Shown here piece by piece: positions 1-7,011 of a stretch of 38,039 nucleotides of DNA. The first letter of the stretch is position 1; each line of letters opens with the position of its first letter. The stretch is taken from assembly GCA_019351995.1 (NCBI GenBank), contig JABBOD010000029.1, positions 1 to 38,039 on the forward strand, written 5' to 3'. A program made the position numbers and the translations under genes. The notes under the pieces were generated by a model. The model worked only from the letters and a program-made list of their open reading frames with translations. It made no database searches and was not told where the DNA came from. This stretch comes from Acidobacteriota bacterium. Lineage in GTDB: Bacteria > Actinomycetota > Actinomycetes > Actinomycetales > Microbacteriaceae.

Positions 1-246
1 GGCCGTGACCTCGAAGACCAGCCTGGTCGGTTCATCCGCGGCGACGACCCGATAGTTGGCACGCATCGTCCGTCCGCCGGGTCCCTCGAGCAGTTGCTCA
101 TATTCCGCGCCGACCCCGCGCCCACGAATGTGGCGGATCCCGCTCACGCCACGTCGCCACTTCGGGTTATTGGTGCCGTCCGCCAAGAAGGCGAAAACCT
201 CCTCGGCCGAACGGTCGACCACCACGCTGGACTCCGACCGCACCAT
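1..246 (-). CDS. SRPBCC-family protein, C-terminus outside window
   Basis: The N-terminal 82 codons of a START/Bet v1-like SRPBCC protein, the family called polyketide cyclase/dehydrase in many annotations. The frame starts at ATG (complement 244-246) and stays open to the window edge. The translation begins MVRSESSVVVDRSAEEVFAF, the usual first strand and helix of the fold, followed by a segment rich in Asn, Pro, Lys and Trp and then alternating strands ending LVFEVTA. Members bind hydrophobic ligands in a cavity or act as cyclases; nothing here identifies the ligand. It lies 121 bases beyond the last fluC gene on the same strand, so it may be a separate unit. Family is fairly certain, role unknown. 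Confidence 0.8.
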   Translation of the reverse strand, partial: MVRSESSVVVDRSAEEVFAFLADGTNNPKWRRGVSGIRHIRGRGVGAEYEQLLEGPGGRTMRANYRVVAADEPTRLVFEVTA

Positions 247-305
247 CGAGTTCCTCTCAGCGCTAGTTGCCCGTCACCCCCAGTATGGGCACCAGGACCG
301 CGGCC

Positions 306-324
306 GGCACACCCAGGCTGTGCC
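306..324 (-). terminator. small hairpin after the fluC operon
   Basis: GGCACA and TGTGCC form a perfect 6-bp stem around a 7-base loop, 44 bases beyond the stop codon of the last fluC gene. There is no T-tract, so it is at best a weak actinobacterial-type terminator. Otherwise I see nothing in the 247-367 gap. Confidence 0.3.
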
Positions 325-367
325 GAGACGGAACGAGGTGGCGGGCCCCGTCGCGGCGAGAGGCAGT

Positions 368-745
368 TCACGCGCCCCCGAGCACGAGCCCGAGCCCGGC
401 TCCCGCAATGCACACCACGGCCATCCCGACGCTGTTCGCGATCGCCGCGAAGAACCGTCGCTCCCGGGCGAGACGGACCGTCTCGACGCTCGCGGTACTG
501 AAGGTGGTGTATCCGCCCAGAAGCCCACTTCCGAGGATGAGCGCGACCTCAGGCGGCAGGCCGGCGTGAGCGGCGGCACCGGTGATGATGCCGAGCCCCA
601 CTGAACCGGTGACGTTGATGATCGTTGTGCCGACCGGGTAGACGACGCGAGTGCGCTCCCGAATCAACCCATCGAACAGGAACCGGAGTGACGCCCCGAC
701 CCCGCCCGCCACACAGAGCAGCAGGAAGACGACAGCCCCGTTCAC
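368..745 (-). CDS. fluC: Fluoride channel FluC/CrcB, second subunit
   Basis: 125-residue, four-helix membrane protein of the CrcB/FluC family, which exports fluoride through dual-topology dimers. The diagnostic pattern GGYTTFSTA lies at residues 77-85, and the conserved pore Asn is N44 in TIINVTGS. The family form is GGxTTFSTF; here the last aromatic residue is Ala (A85), while F82 is kept. The start overlaps the stop of the preceding fluC gene by 4 bases (ATGA), so the two are probably co-translated and may form a heterodimer, as known for paired FluC genes in Gram-positive bacteria. The family call is firm; heterodimer formation is inferred. Confidence 0.93.
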   Translation of the reverse strand: MNGAVVFLLLCVAGGVGASLRFLFDGLIRERTRVVYPVGTTIINVTGSVGLGIITGAAAHAGLPPEVALILGSGLLGGYTTFSTASVETVRLARERRFFAAIANSVGMAVVCIAGAGLGLVLGGA

Positions 746-1200
746 GCGGGGTCCTGCGCCCGTGTGCGCCGGTGAAGCAGGATGCCCGCCGAGATCCCGG
801 CGGTCGACGCAGCGATCCCGAGGATGAGTGTCGCGGCAACGTCAGTGAAGGCCAACCCGATGGAAGATCCGGCGAGGCCCGCGACGTCGCTCGCGAAGGT
901 GCTGTAGGTGGTGAAACCCCCGAGCACACCCGTGCCGATGAGGAGACGCACCGCACGGCGCCTCCCTCCGTCGGAACCGCTGCGCGCCAGCAATTCGAGG
1001 AGGAGTCCGAGGGCGAACGCCCCGATGACGTTGATCACCAAGATCGTCAACGGAAACCCTCCGGCGGGTGTCGGCCACGTCAGAGCGCACGCTTCACGAG
1101 TGGCGGTGCCGACCGCGCCTCCGATCGCGACAAGCCCGATGTTCGACCAGCGGAGATGGACAGCTCGGACGGCACCGGTCGGCGGGCTGTCCGTTGTCAC
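742..1200 (-). CDS. fluC: Fluoride channel FluC/CrcB, first subunit
   Basis: 152 residues, four predicted membrane helices. The FluC signature GGFTTYSTF is at residues 94-102, with pore Asn N57 in VINVIGAF. Relative to the usual TTFSTF, the first Phe of the Phe box is Tyr (Y99) and the second (F102) is kept: the reverse of its partner, which keeps the first and has Ala for the second. About 20 extra N-terminal residues precede the first helix, and a basic tail (HRRTRAQD) follows the last. It overlaps the upstream stress-protein gene by 4 bases and the downstream fluC by 4 bases, so all three sit on one transcript. It should export fluoride across the cytoplasmic membrane. Confidence 0.93.
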   Translation of the reverse strand: MTTDSPPTGAVRAVHLRWSNIGLVAIGGAVGTATREACALTWPTPAGGFPLTILVINVIGAFALGLLLELLARSGSDGGRRRAVRLLIGTGVLGGFTTYSTFASDVAGLAGSSIGLAFTDVAATLILGIAASTAGISAGILLHRRTRAQDPA

Positions 1201-1718
1201 GCTCGTTCACCCACGGGCCGCGGACCGTCCCACGGCAACACGCCGTCTCCGGAAACCGGATCCACCGGTACGACGAGCACGGGGCGGTGCTGACGATGGG
1301 CGAGGTTCACCGCCACCGAGCCCGAGAAGAACTCCCGCACCGTGCCGCCGAAGGTCGCACTGCGTGTCCCGACGACGATCATGAGAGCGTCGTGCTCTTT
1401 CGCGACCCTGGTCAGGACACGACCCGGGTCCCCCGCCGAGGCAATGAACTCGCATTCCACCTCGGCGGTCGCGGCGAACTGACGAATGCGGGTGGCGAGC
1501 CCCGGATCAAACTCCTCGACGATCACCCCACCGGCATCCGAGTCAATCGGAGCCGCAATGATCGAACCGTCGGCCCGCGTGTCCGTCACATACCGAGACA
1601 GGTCGACGCTCACACAAACGACCACGCAGTGAAGCTTCGCCGCGAACTTCAGGGCCTCGTGAACGACGGAGTCCGGTTGCCACGGCGTCACACCGACGAC
1701 GATCGAGGGATGGGTCAT
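1197..1718 (-). CDS. Universal stress protein (UspA family), first gene of the fluoride operon
   Basis: 173 residues. The start chosen is ATG at 1718, giving MTHPSIVVGV, a typical UspA first strand, preceded by GGAG about 7 bases upstream. A longer open frame reaches 1805 but has no comparable ribosome site and would run through the riboswitch-like leader. The C-terminal half has the Usp ATP-loop layout: VVGTRSATFG, then GSVAVNLAHRQHRPVLVVPV, close to the family G-2x-G-9x-G-(S/T) pattern. Usp proteins are nucleotide-binding stress proteins with no single reaction. Its place at the head of a fluC pair, with a 4-base overlap, suggests a role in fluoride stress, for instance guarding ATP-dependent enzymes; that is inference. 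Confidence 0.88.
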   Translation of the reverse strand: MTHPSIVVGVTPWQPDSVVHEALKFAAKLHCVVVCVSVDLSRYVTDTRADGSIIAAPIDSDAGGVIVEEFDPGLATRIRQFAATAEVECEFIASAGDPGRVLTRVAKEHDALMIVVGTRSATFGGTVREFFSGSVAVNLAHRQHRPVLVVPVDPVSGDGVLPWDGPRPVGERA

Positions 1719-1725
1719 GGGGTCT

Positions 1726-1761
1726 CCTATCTCGGACGGCACAGCTGTGCCATGAGATAGG
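1726..1761 (-). promoter_or_regulatory. Hairpin that can sequester the usp Shine-Dalgarno (riboswitch expression platform)
   Basis: On the minus strand CCTATCTC (1754-1761) is followed by a 14-base palindrome GGCACAGCTGTGCC (1738-1751) and then GAGATAGG (1726-1733), the perfect 8-bp complement of the first arm. The second arm directly abuts the AG of GATAGGAG, the ribosome site for the ATG at 1718. The first arm overlaps the last strand of the aptamer (AGTCCCTAT), so ligand-bound pseudoknot and blocking helix cannot both form. This is the layout of a translational ON switch: fluoride would free the ribosome site. Confidence 0.65.
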
Positions 1762-1809
1762 GACTGTTGTCGGCGACTGCCGAGGTTGGTTCCGGTGAGC
1801 CCCACCGCC
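1757..1809 (-). ncRNA. Candidate fluoride riboswitch aptamer (crcB motif)
   Basis: Read on the minus strand from 1809. GGCGGTGGGGCTCACC resembles the first arm of known fluoride aptamers (GGCGATGAGGCCCGCC in Thermotoga) with four transitions. A short A/C-rich joint follows, then a perfect 5-bp hairpin TCGGC-AGTC-GCCGA (1770-1783), then CAACAGTCCCTAT. The loop GGGGCT can pair over six positions with AGTCCC (one G-U), the long-range pseudoknot that defines this class. It lies directly upstream of a usp-fluC-fluC operon. Deviations: GGTG for the usual GATG, and a P1 that pairs best as CGGT/ACCG, so a covariance-model hit could be weak. Structure and context support it; no search was run. Confidence 0.65.
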
Positions 1810-1886
1810 GAGCCTCTCGAAAGAGACCACCCCAGTCAAGCACCCGGCAGCTGGCGTGTGAAGCTCGCCGAGGTCGGCGTTCCGGC

Positions 1887-3683
1887 TCAAAGAACGGCAG
1901 GGTCGAGATCGAGGGTAAGCCGATCGCGCCGGGCGATGATGTCGAGCAGTGACGAAACGGTCGGCAGCTCGTGATCGAAGAAGTAGGCGGCTGCGGCGCG
2001 CTTTCCGTCGTAGAAGTCTCCGGCCTTGTTCTCAGCCACGACCTCCTGCTCGAGCCAAATCCAGGCAACGACGAGGTGCCCGATCGCTTCGAGGCCGGCC
2101 GATGCGTTCGCGAGGATCGGAGCGATGTCCTCGTCCGCGGTGACGGCGATGGCCCGTTCGAGTGACCGCCACTGCTCAGCGAGTCGCTCCGCATGACGAG
2201 CCGGTTCACCGCCGAGAGTCGTGGCGTCCTCGATCGCCCCGTGAACGCGCGCTGCCAGGAGTCGCAACCCGCTACCGCCGCGGAGGATCTTGCGTCCGAG
2301 CAGGTCGAGAGCCTGAACACCGTGGGTTCCTTCGTGGATCATGTTGAGCCGGTTATCGCGGTAGAACTGCTCCGCCGGGAAGTCGCGGGCGTAGCCGTAT
2401 CCGCCATGAATCTGGATCGCGAGATCGTTGGCCTTCAGGCACCACTGCGACGGCCACGATTTCGCAATCGGGGTGAGAAGCCCGAGCAAGGATTCGGCAT
2501 CTTCCCGCTCGGTCACCGATCGGGCACAGCGCACCTCGTCAACGAGTCGCGCGCAGAACAGGACCAGCGCGAGGCCGCCTTCGACATACGACTTTTGCGC
2601 GAGCAGCATCCGTCGCACGTCCGGATGGTCGATGATCGGCACTTGCGGACTCGACGGGTCCTTTGCCGTCGCCGGCCGCCCTTGGGTGCGGGTCCTGGCG
2701 TATTCGAGCGAGTGAAGGTAGCCGGTAGAGCCGAGGGCGACAGCTCCCAGCCCGACTCCGATCCTCGCCTCGTTCATCATGCTGAACATGATCTCCAGCC
2801 CGCGCCCGACTTCTCCCACCAGGAAGCCGACAGCTCCCGGGCGGCCGAGGGGAGTTCGATACCCGCCGCCGAAGGCCAGCACCGCGTTGGTCGTACCCCG
2901 ATATCCCATTTTGTGATTGAGGCCCGCGAGCTCGACATCGTTGCGCTCGCCGGGATCGCCGCTCTCGTCGGGAAGGAATCGGGGAACGATGAACAGGGAA
3001 ATCCCTTTGACACCCACCGGGGCGCCGGGAGTGCGAGCGAGTACGAGATGCACGATGTTGTCCGAGAGCTCATGGTCGCCGCCGGAGATCCACATTTTCG
3101 ACCCGGTCAGCCGATAGGAGAAGTCGTCCTGCACGACCGCGACGGTGGTGATGTCGCCCAAAGACGACCCGGCTTGAACCTCCGAGAGGCACATGGTTCC
3201 GAACCATCGACCGTCGATGATCGGAACCGCGTATGTGGCGATCTGCTCGGGCGTCCCGTGCGCCACGATGAGGTTCGCGTTGGCCTCCGAGAGGAAGGGG
3301 TATGCGTACGCGGCCACCGATCCGGCGGCGAGGTAGGCGCCGCACATCGCGCGGACCAGGTATGGCAGCTGTCCGCCGCCGAGCTCATCGTCGAAGGTGC
3401 TGGCGATCAGCCCCGACTCGCCGAATCGTCGCAGCGCCTCGGCCAGTTCCACCGGCACGATCACCGCGCCATCCGCACCCATCCGCGGCTCCTGCTCGTC
3501 GAGTAGCCGATTGATCGGAGCGAACACCTCGGTGCCGATCTGCTCCGCGATGTCGATCAACGATTCGAAGGTCTCCCGATCGTGGTCGGCGTAGCGGCTC
3601 CGCCGAGTCAGTTCGGTGACATCGAGCCACTCATCCAGCAGGAAGTTGACGTCGCGGCGGGAAAAAAGACGGTCAGTGGGCAT
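1887..3683 (-). CDS. Acyl-CoA dehydrogenase, DmdC-like long form
   Basis: 598 residues, the length of the long acyl-CoA dehydrogenases with an extra C-terminal domain (3-methylmercaptopropionyl-CoA dehydrogenase DmdC group), against about 380 for short ones. Visible blocks: TMCLSEVQAGSSLGD (163-177, flavin loop), KMWISGGDHELSDN (196-209), NHKMGYRGT (256-264), QIHGGYGYARDFP (424-436), and MIHEGTHGVQALDLLGRK, whose E451 matches the catalytic Glu. The C-terminal 120 residues are the helical extension. Start ATG at 3683 has AGGAGG 11 bases upstream; the frame is open to 3857 but the extra residues look non-coding. It is the last gene of the FAH/CoA-transferase operon, 85 bases after subunit B. 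It should oxidise an acyl-CoA to an enoyl-CoA with FAD; substrate unknown. Confidence 0.92.
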   Translation of the reverse strand: MPTDRLFSRRDVNFLLDEWLDVTELTRRSRYADHDRETFESLIDIAEQIGTEVFAPINRLLDEQEPRMGADGAVIVPVELAEALRRFGESGLIASTFDDELGGGQLPYLVRAMCGAYLAAGSVAAYAYPFLSEANANLIVAHGTPEQIATYAVPIIDGRWFGTMCLSEVQAGSSLGDITTVAVVQDDFSYRLTGSKMWISGGDHELSDNIVHLVLARTPGAPVGVKGISLFIVPRFLPDESGDPGERNDVELAGLNHKMGYRGTTNAVLAFGGGYRTPLGRPGAVGFLVGEVGRGLEIMFSMMNEARIGVGLGAVALGSTGYLHSLEYARTRTQGRPATAKDPSSPQVPIIDHPDVRRMLLAQKSYVEGGLALVLFCARLVDEVRCARSVTEREDAESLLGLLTPIAKSWPSQWCLKANDLAIQIHGGYGYARDFPAEQFYRDNRLNMIHEGTHGVQALDLLGRKILRGGSGLRLLAARVHGAIEDATTLGGEPARHAERLAEQWRSLERAIAVTADEDIAPILANASAGLEAIGHLVVAWIWLEQEVVAENKAGDFYDGKRAAAAYFFDHELPTVSSLLDIIARRDRLTLDLDPAVL

Positions 3684-3768
3684 AGCTCGAGTGTCCTCCT
3701 GTGGCACGCGGAACGGCACGAGCATGGCGCCATCGGTCGGGAAATGAGTGGCAAACGGAGCGCGAGCG

Positions 3769-4410
3769 CTATCCGGTGAGCTCGACGACGAAGGAGGCCC
3801 CCGTGCAGCGGCGCACGTCGTCCACGAGCACCTCGGGAGCGAGGCGGCGCAGCACAAGGCCTCCGTCGGTCACGTCGAAAACGGCGAGGTCGCTGATGAT
3901 GCGCTGGACGACTCCCACTCCCGTGAGCGGGAGATCACAGCTGTCGACGATCTTGGGCGAGCCGTCCTTCGCGACGTGTTCGGTGACAACGACGACCCGT
4001 TGCGCTCCCACAACCAGATCCATCGCGCCGCCCATGCCTTTGACGAGCTTTCCCGGAATCGTCCAGTTGGCGAGATCACCGTTCGCCGATACCTGCAGCG
4101 CGCCGAGAATCGCCGACTGCACGTGTCCGCCCCTGATCATTCCGAAGGAGGTGGCCGAATCGAAGATGCTCGCGCCCGGCACCAGGGTGACGGTCTGCTT
4201 TCCGGCGTTGATGAGGTCGGCATCCTCGTCTCCCTCGAACGGGAATGGACCCATTCCGAGGATGCCGTTCTCGCTCTGGAACGTGACCTTCACCCCCACG
4301 GGCAGGTGATTGGCGACCAGAGTCGGGATGCCGATTCCCAGGTTCACGTACTGGCCGTCCTCGAGCTCTTCAGCCGCGATCGCGGCCATCTCGTCTCGTG
4401 TCCACGCCAT
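3769..4410 (-). CDS. 3-oxoacid CoA-transferase, subunit B
   Basis: 213 residues, normal for the beta subunit of SCOT/PcaJ-type CoA-transferases. Contains [10 protein letters not shown] (21-30) and [15 protein letters not shown]47 in SENG is the Glu that carries the covalent CoA thioester in this family. [14 protein letters not shown] is the second conserved block. Start ATG at 4410 (MAWTRDEM) lies four bases past the subunit A stop, so the subunits are translated together. It moves CoA from succinyl-CoA or acetyl-CoA to a carboxylic or 3-oxo acid. Closest functional choices are ScoB and PcaJ; with no thiolase or beta-ketoadipate gene nearby I cannot pick one. Confidence 0.92.
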   Translation of the reverse strand: MAWTRDEMAAIAAEELEDGQYVNLGIGIPTLVANHLPVGVKVTFQSENGILGMGPFPFEGDEDADLINAGKQTVTLVPGASIFDSATSFGMIRGGHVQSAILGALQVSANGDLANWTIPGKLVKGMGGAMDLVVGAQRVVVVTEHVAKDGSPKIVDSCDLPLTGVGVVQRIISDLAVFDVTDGGLVLRRLAPEVLVDDVRRCTGASFVVELTG

Positions 4411-4414
4411 CCGA

Positions 4415-5128
4415 TTACTCCCTCGTCTCGCCCCGCGCGCGAAGCGTTCGCTGCTCGATCTCCTTGATTCGGGGCGTCGACCGAACGAGCCGTTGCACGA
4501 AGATTCCCGGAGTGATGATCCCGTCCGGGTCCAGGTAGCCGTCCTCACGGATCTCCTCGGCGTCCACCACCGTCACTCGTCCGGCGGTGGCGACGAGTGG
4601 ATTGAAGTTCCGCGAGGTGAATCGGTAGCTGAGGTTGCCCTCGAGGTCTGCCCGGTAGGCATGCACAAGCGCCAGATCGGCGACGATGCCCCGCTCGAGC
4701 AGGTAGGCGTGACCGTCGAAGTCCGCATGGGGCTTTCCCTCCGCGACGGGCGTTCCGACGCCGGTGCGCGTGTAGAAGCCGGCGATGCCTGCTCCTCCGG
4801 CCCGCAACCGTTCGGCCAGGGTGCCCTGCGGGACGAACTCGACGTTCAACTCCCCGTTGAGGAACTGCTGTGCAAACAACCTGTTCTCGCCCACGTAGGA
4901 GGCGATGACCTTCGACACCTGGCGGCTCTCCAAGAGGATGCCGAGCCCTTTGCCGTCGACGCCCATGTTGTTGGAGACGATCGTGAGATCACGCACGCCG
5001 GAGTCCCTCACGACCTCGATCAAGTCGTTGGGATTGCCGCTCAGCCCGAAGCCACCGACCGCGATCGTGAGCCCATCGCGGAGGATGTCGCCCAGCGCGT
5101 CAGCGGCATTGGAGCGGAGCTTGTTCAT
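4415..5128 (-). CDS. 3-oxoacid CoA-transferase, subunit A
   Basis: 237 residues, alpha subunit of the SCOT/PcaI type. Shows [10 protein letters not shown] (24-33), the CoA-transferase family I glycine-rich signature, then [11 protein letters not shown], a SYVGENRLF block and [18 protein letters not shown]. The ATG at 5128 sits two bases after the stop of the preceding FAH-family gene. With subunit B it forms the two-chain enzyme. The order FAH, FAH, A, B, acyl-CoA dehydrogenase suggests that a keto acid released by the hydrolases is activated as its CoA ester and then dehydrogenated. Confidence 0.92.
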   Translation of the reverse strand: MNKLRSNAADALGDILRDGLTIAVGGFGLSGNPNDLIEVVRDSGVRDLTIVSNNMGVDGKGLGILLESRQVSKVIASYVGENRLFAQQFLNGELNVEFVPQGTLAERLRAGGAGIAGFYTRTGVGTPVAEGKPHADFDGHAYLLERGIVADLALVHAYRADLEGNLSYRFTSRNFNPLVATAGRVTVVDAEEIREDGYLDPDGIITPGIFVQRLVRSTPRIKEIEQRTLRARGETRE

Positions 5129-5130
5129 GA

Positions 5131-5979
5131 TCAGTCGACGACAGGGGCGAGGAAGGTGGTGGTCAACTCGCCCAAACCTTCGATCGTGCTCACGAGCACA
5201 TCGTCGGAGCCGATGAAGCGCTTGGGGCTTCGAGCGTTGCCAACACCGGCCGGCGTTCCCGTGAAGATGAGGTCGCCGGGGAACAAGGTGCAGATCGCGG
5301 AGAGGCGCTCGATGAGCTCCGGGATGTCGTAGATCAGTGACGACGTGCGGGAGCTCTGCATCACCTCTCCGGAAAGCGAGCACTGGATGGCAAGGTCGTC
5401 GCGACTCGACAGTTCATCGGTCGTCGTCACCCACGGACCCGTCGGGCTGTAGCCCCGGAACGACTTGGCAAGCGAGTATTGCGGCTTCGCTCCGACCGCC
5501 TGGACCGTGCGGTCTGAGAGATCCTGGCCGACCATGGCTCCCGCGACGTGCGTCCATGCCGCGTCGCGCTTCACGAAATCGCACTGGGCCCCGATGACGA
5601 CCACCAACTCCACCTCCCAATCGACGGTGGCCGAGGAGAGCTGGACGTGCGCAACGGGTCCCGTCAATGACGACGGGAACTTGGTGAAGGTCACCGGCAA
5701 CGAATCCGGCGGGTACCCAGCTTCCGCGGCGTGTTCAGCGTAGTTTATCCCGATCGCAAAGACCTGACGAGGGCGCGGGACCGGCGCATCGAGCTCGGTG
5801 AGATCGAATGCCTCTCCCGCCCCGTGGTCTGCGCCGCTCGCCCACGCCATAAATCCATCCCAGTCGTCCCAGACGCGCTGCGGATCGGAGGAGTACCTGC
5901 CGCCGCTCGATCGCTCGACATCCACGATTCGCCCGTCGATCACGAGCGAGAGTCGGCCGTTCCTGCTGGCCACTCTCAC
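5131..5979 (-). CDS. Fumarylacetoacetate hydrolase (FAH) family protein 2
   Basis: 282 residues. The likely start is GTG at 5979, overlapping the stop of the upstream FAH gene as GTGA; the frame continues upstream but only as a shadow of that gene. N-terminal SRNGRLSLVIDGRIVDV is the usual small FAH lead domain. The catalytic domain has AIGINYAEHAAEAGYP (H83, the conserved His), FTKFPSSLTGP (98-108), DWEVELVVVIG with metal ligands E122 and E124, and D153 in GQDLSDR, then LIFTGTPAGVG near the end. The family hydrolyses, decarboxylates or hydrates 2-keto or diketo acids using Mg2+ or Mn2+. It is distinct in sequence from its neighbour, so the two probably act on different intermediates or as a heteromer. 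Confidence 0.9.
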   Translation of the reverse strand: MRVASRNGRLSLVIDGRIVDVERSSGGRYSSDPQRVWDDWDGFMAWASGADHGAGEAFDLTELDAPVPRPRQVFAIGINYAEHAAEAGYPPDSLPVTFTKFPSSLTGPVAHVQLSSATVDWEVELVVVIGAQCDFVKRDAAWTHVAGAMVGQDLSDRTVQAVGAKPQYSLAKSFRGYSPTGPWVTTTDELSSRDDLAIQCSLSGEVMQSSRTSSLIYDIPELIERLSAICTLFPGDLIFTGTPAGVGNARSPKRFIGSDDVLVSTIEGLGELTTTFLAPVVD

Positions 5980-6851
5980 CAGTCGACCCGCTCGGGCGCA
6001 GGGACGCCGTACGCCTCTTCCCAGCTGATCACGTGGTTGCGGAGCGTGCCGATTCCGGTGATCTCGGCCTCGATCTGGTCGCCGGGATTCAAGTAGAAAT
6101 CGAACGGGTTCGGTTGCACCGCGGCCACGCCCGAAATCGTGCCGGTCGTGATGATGTCGCCAGCCGTGTAGCCCTGCGGCGAGTGATACGCGACCAGGTG
6201 CGGGAACTTGATCCGGGTCTGGTTGGTGTTGCCGCGCTGGCGCACCTCGCCATTGACGCGCAGCTGCATCGGCAACTCGTGCATGTCCGGCACCTCGTCG
6301 GCGGTGACGATCCACGGTCCGATCGGGCAGAAGGTGTCGATGCCTTTGCTGAACGAGAAGACGCCGGACTCCATCTCCTTGCGCTGGATGTCGCGCGCGG
6401 TGATGTCATTGAACACGGTGAAACCGGCGATGTAATCCACGGCCTCGTCGGGGCCGAAGAACTTGCCGCTCTTGCCGATGATGATCGCGAGCTCGAGTTC
6501 GTAGTCGAGCTCTTTGGTCAGGCCTTCCGGGTAGACGATGGCGTCATCCGGGCCGATGATCGCGTCGACGTTCTGGAAGAACACGATCCCCTTGTGCACG
6601 GGGTGCGACCAGTCGACCGCTGCCAGCTCGTTGTGGTGGTCGGCGAAGTTGCCCGCCGTGTGGAAGAACTTCTTGGGCCGGATGGGCGCTTCGAGTTTCA
6701 CGTCGGCATACGCCAGACGCTCACCGGTTTCGCCGACCTGACCACCCCGGGCGAAGTACTCGCGCGTCGAGGGCACATCGAGCTCGATGACGACGCCCTC
6801 CTCGAGTTCGAGGCGACCGACCCGGCCTTCGTCGAATGTAATGAGCTTCAT
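5976..6851 (-). CDS. Fumarylacetoacetate hydrolase (FAH) family protein 1
   Basis: 291 residues from ATG at 6851 (GGAGAGG 4 to 8 bases upstream). Residues 1-55 form the short lead domain; then FFHTAGNFADHHNE (62-75), DYELELAIIIGKSGK with metal ligands E118 and E120, FNDITARDIQ with D149, and TFCPIGPWIVT. A glycine/threonine strand TAGDIITTGTISGVA is the usual late FAH motif. Such enzymes cleave C-C bonds of 2,4-diketo acids or hydrolyse acylpyruvates. It is the first gene of the minus-strand operon and diverges from the IclR gene 160 bases away, the classic arrangement for substrate-induced control. Alternatives: 2,4-diketo-3-deoxy-sugar-acid hydrolase, acylpyruvase or oxaloacetate decarboxylase-like. 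Confidence 0.9.
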   Translation of the reverse strand: MKLITFDEGRVGRLELEEGVVIELDVPSTREYFARGGQVGETGERLAYADVKLEAPIRPKKFFHTAGNFADHHNELAAVDWSHPVHKGIVFFQNVDAIIGPDDAIVYPEGLTKELDYELELAIIIGKSGKFFGPDEAVDYIAGFTVFNDITARDIQRKEMESGVFSFSKGIDTFCPIGPWIVTADEVPDMHELPMQLRVNGEVRQRGNTNQTRIKFPHLVAYHSPQGYTAGDIITTGTISGVAAVQPNPFDFYLNPGDQIEAEITGIGTLRNHVISWEEAYGVPAPERVDW

Positions 6852-6909
6852 GGGGCACCTCTCCAGCAGTGACGCAGGGTGAGGCGTGCGTCCTTGCACT
6901 TTTGTCAGA

Positions 6910-6938
6910 TGAAAACTACTCTTACAGAGAGAAAACTA
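6910..6938. promoter_or_regulatory. Tandem direct repeat, candidate regulator site for the FAH operon
   Basis: GAAAACTA occurs at 6911-6918 and again at 6931-6938, spaced exactly 20 bp, about two helical turns. TTGTCAGATGAAA, a partial palindrome (TCA-GA-TGA core), overlaps the first copy. It lies about 60-90 bases upstream of the FAH start in the divergent region, as expected for an IclR-type site. A looser relative (ACAAAACCG, 8441-8449) lies upstream of the SDR operon. Confidence 0.4.
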
Positions 6939-6976
6939 GCACGAACGTCTGAGCCGGGCAACGCGGGATAGGTTGT

Positions 6977-6993
6977 CAGGCAAATACTGCCTG
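6977..6993. promoter_or_regulatory. 17-bp palindrome just upstream of iclR
   Basis: CAGGCA-AATAC-TGCCTG is a perfect 6+6 inverted repeat ending 18 bases before the iclR ATG. The position suits autorepression by the IclR protein, which binds as a dimer or tetramer to short palindromes. Not related in sequence to the direct repeats at 6911-6938. Confidence 0.4.
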
Positions 6994-7011
6994 TGAGATT
7001 CGAGAGTGAGA

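Noticed and set aside
1718..1805. N-terminal extension of the universal stress protein to 1805
   Set aside because: The extension has no ribosome site, is unlike UspA proteins and would translate through the structured leader.
1..6851. Fluoride export next to an acid-degradation operon suggested a fluoro-organic degradation island
   Set aside because: No dehalogenase or fluoroacetate-type enzyme is visible, the operons are separate and fluC pairs are widespread for general fluoride resistance.
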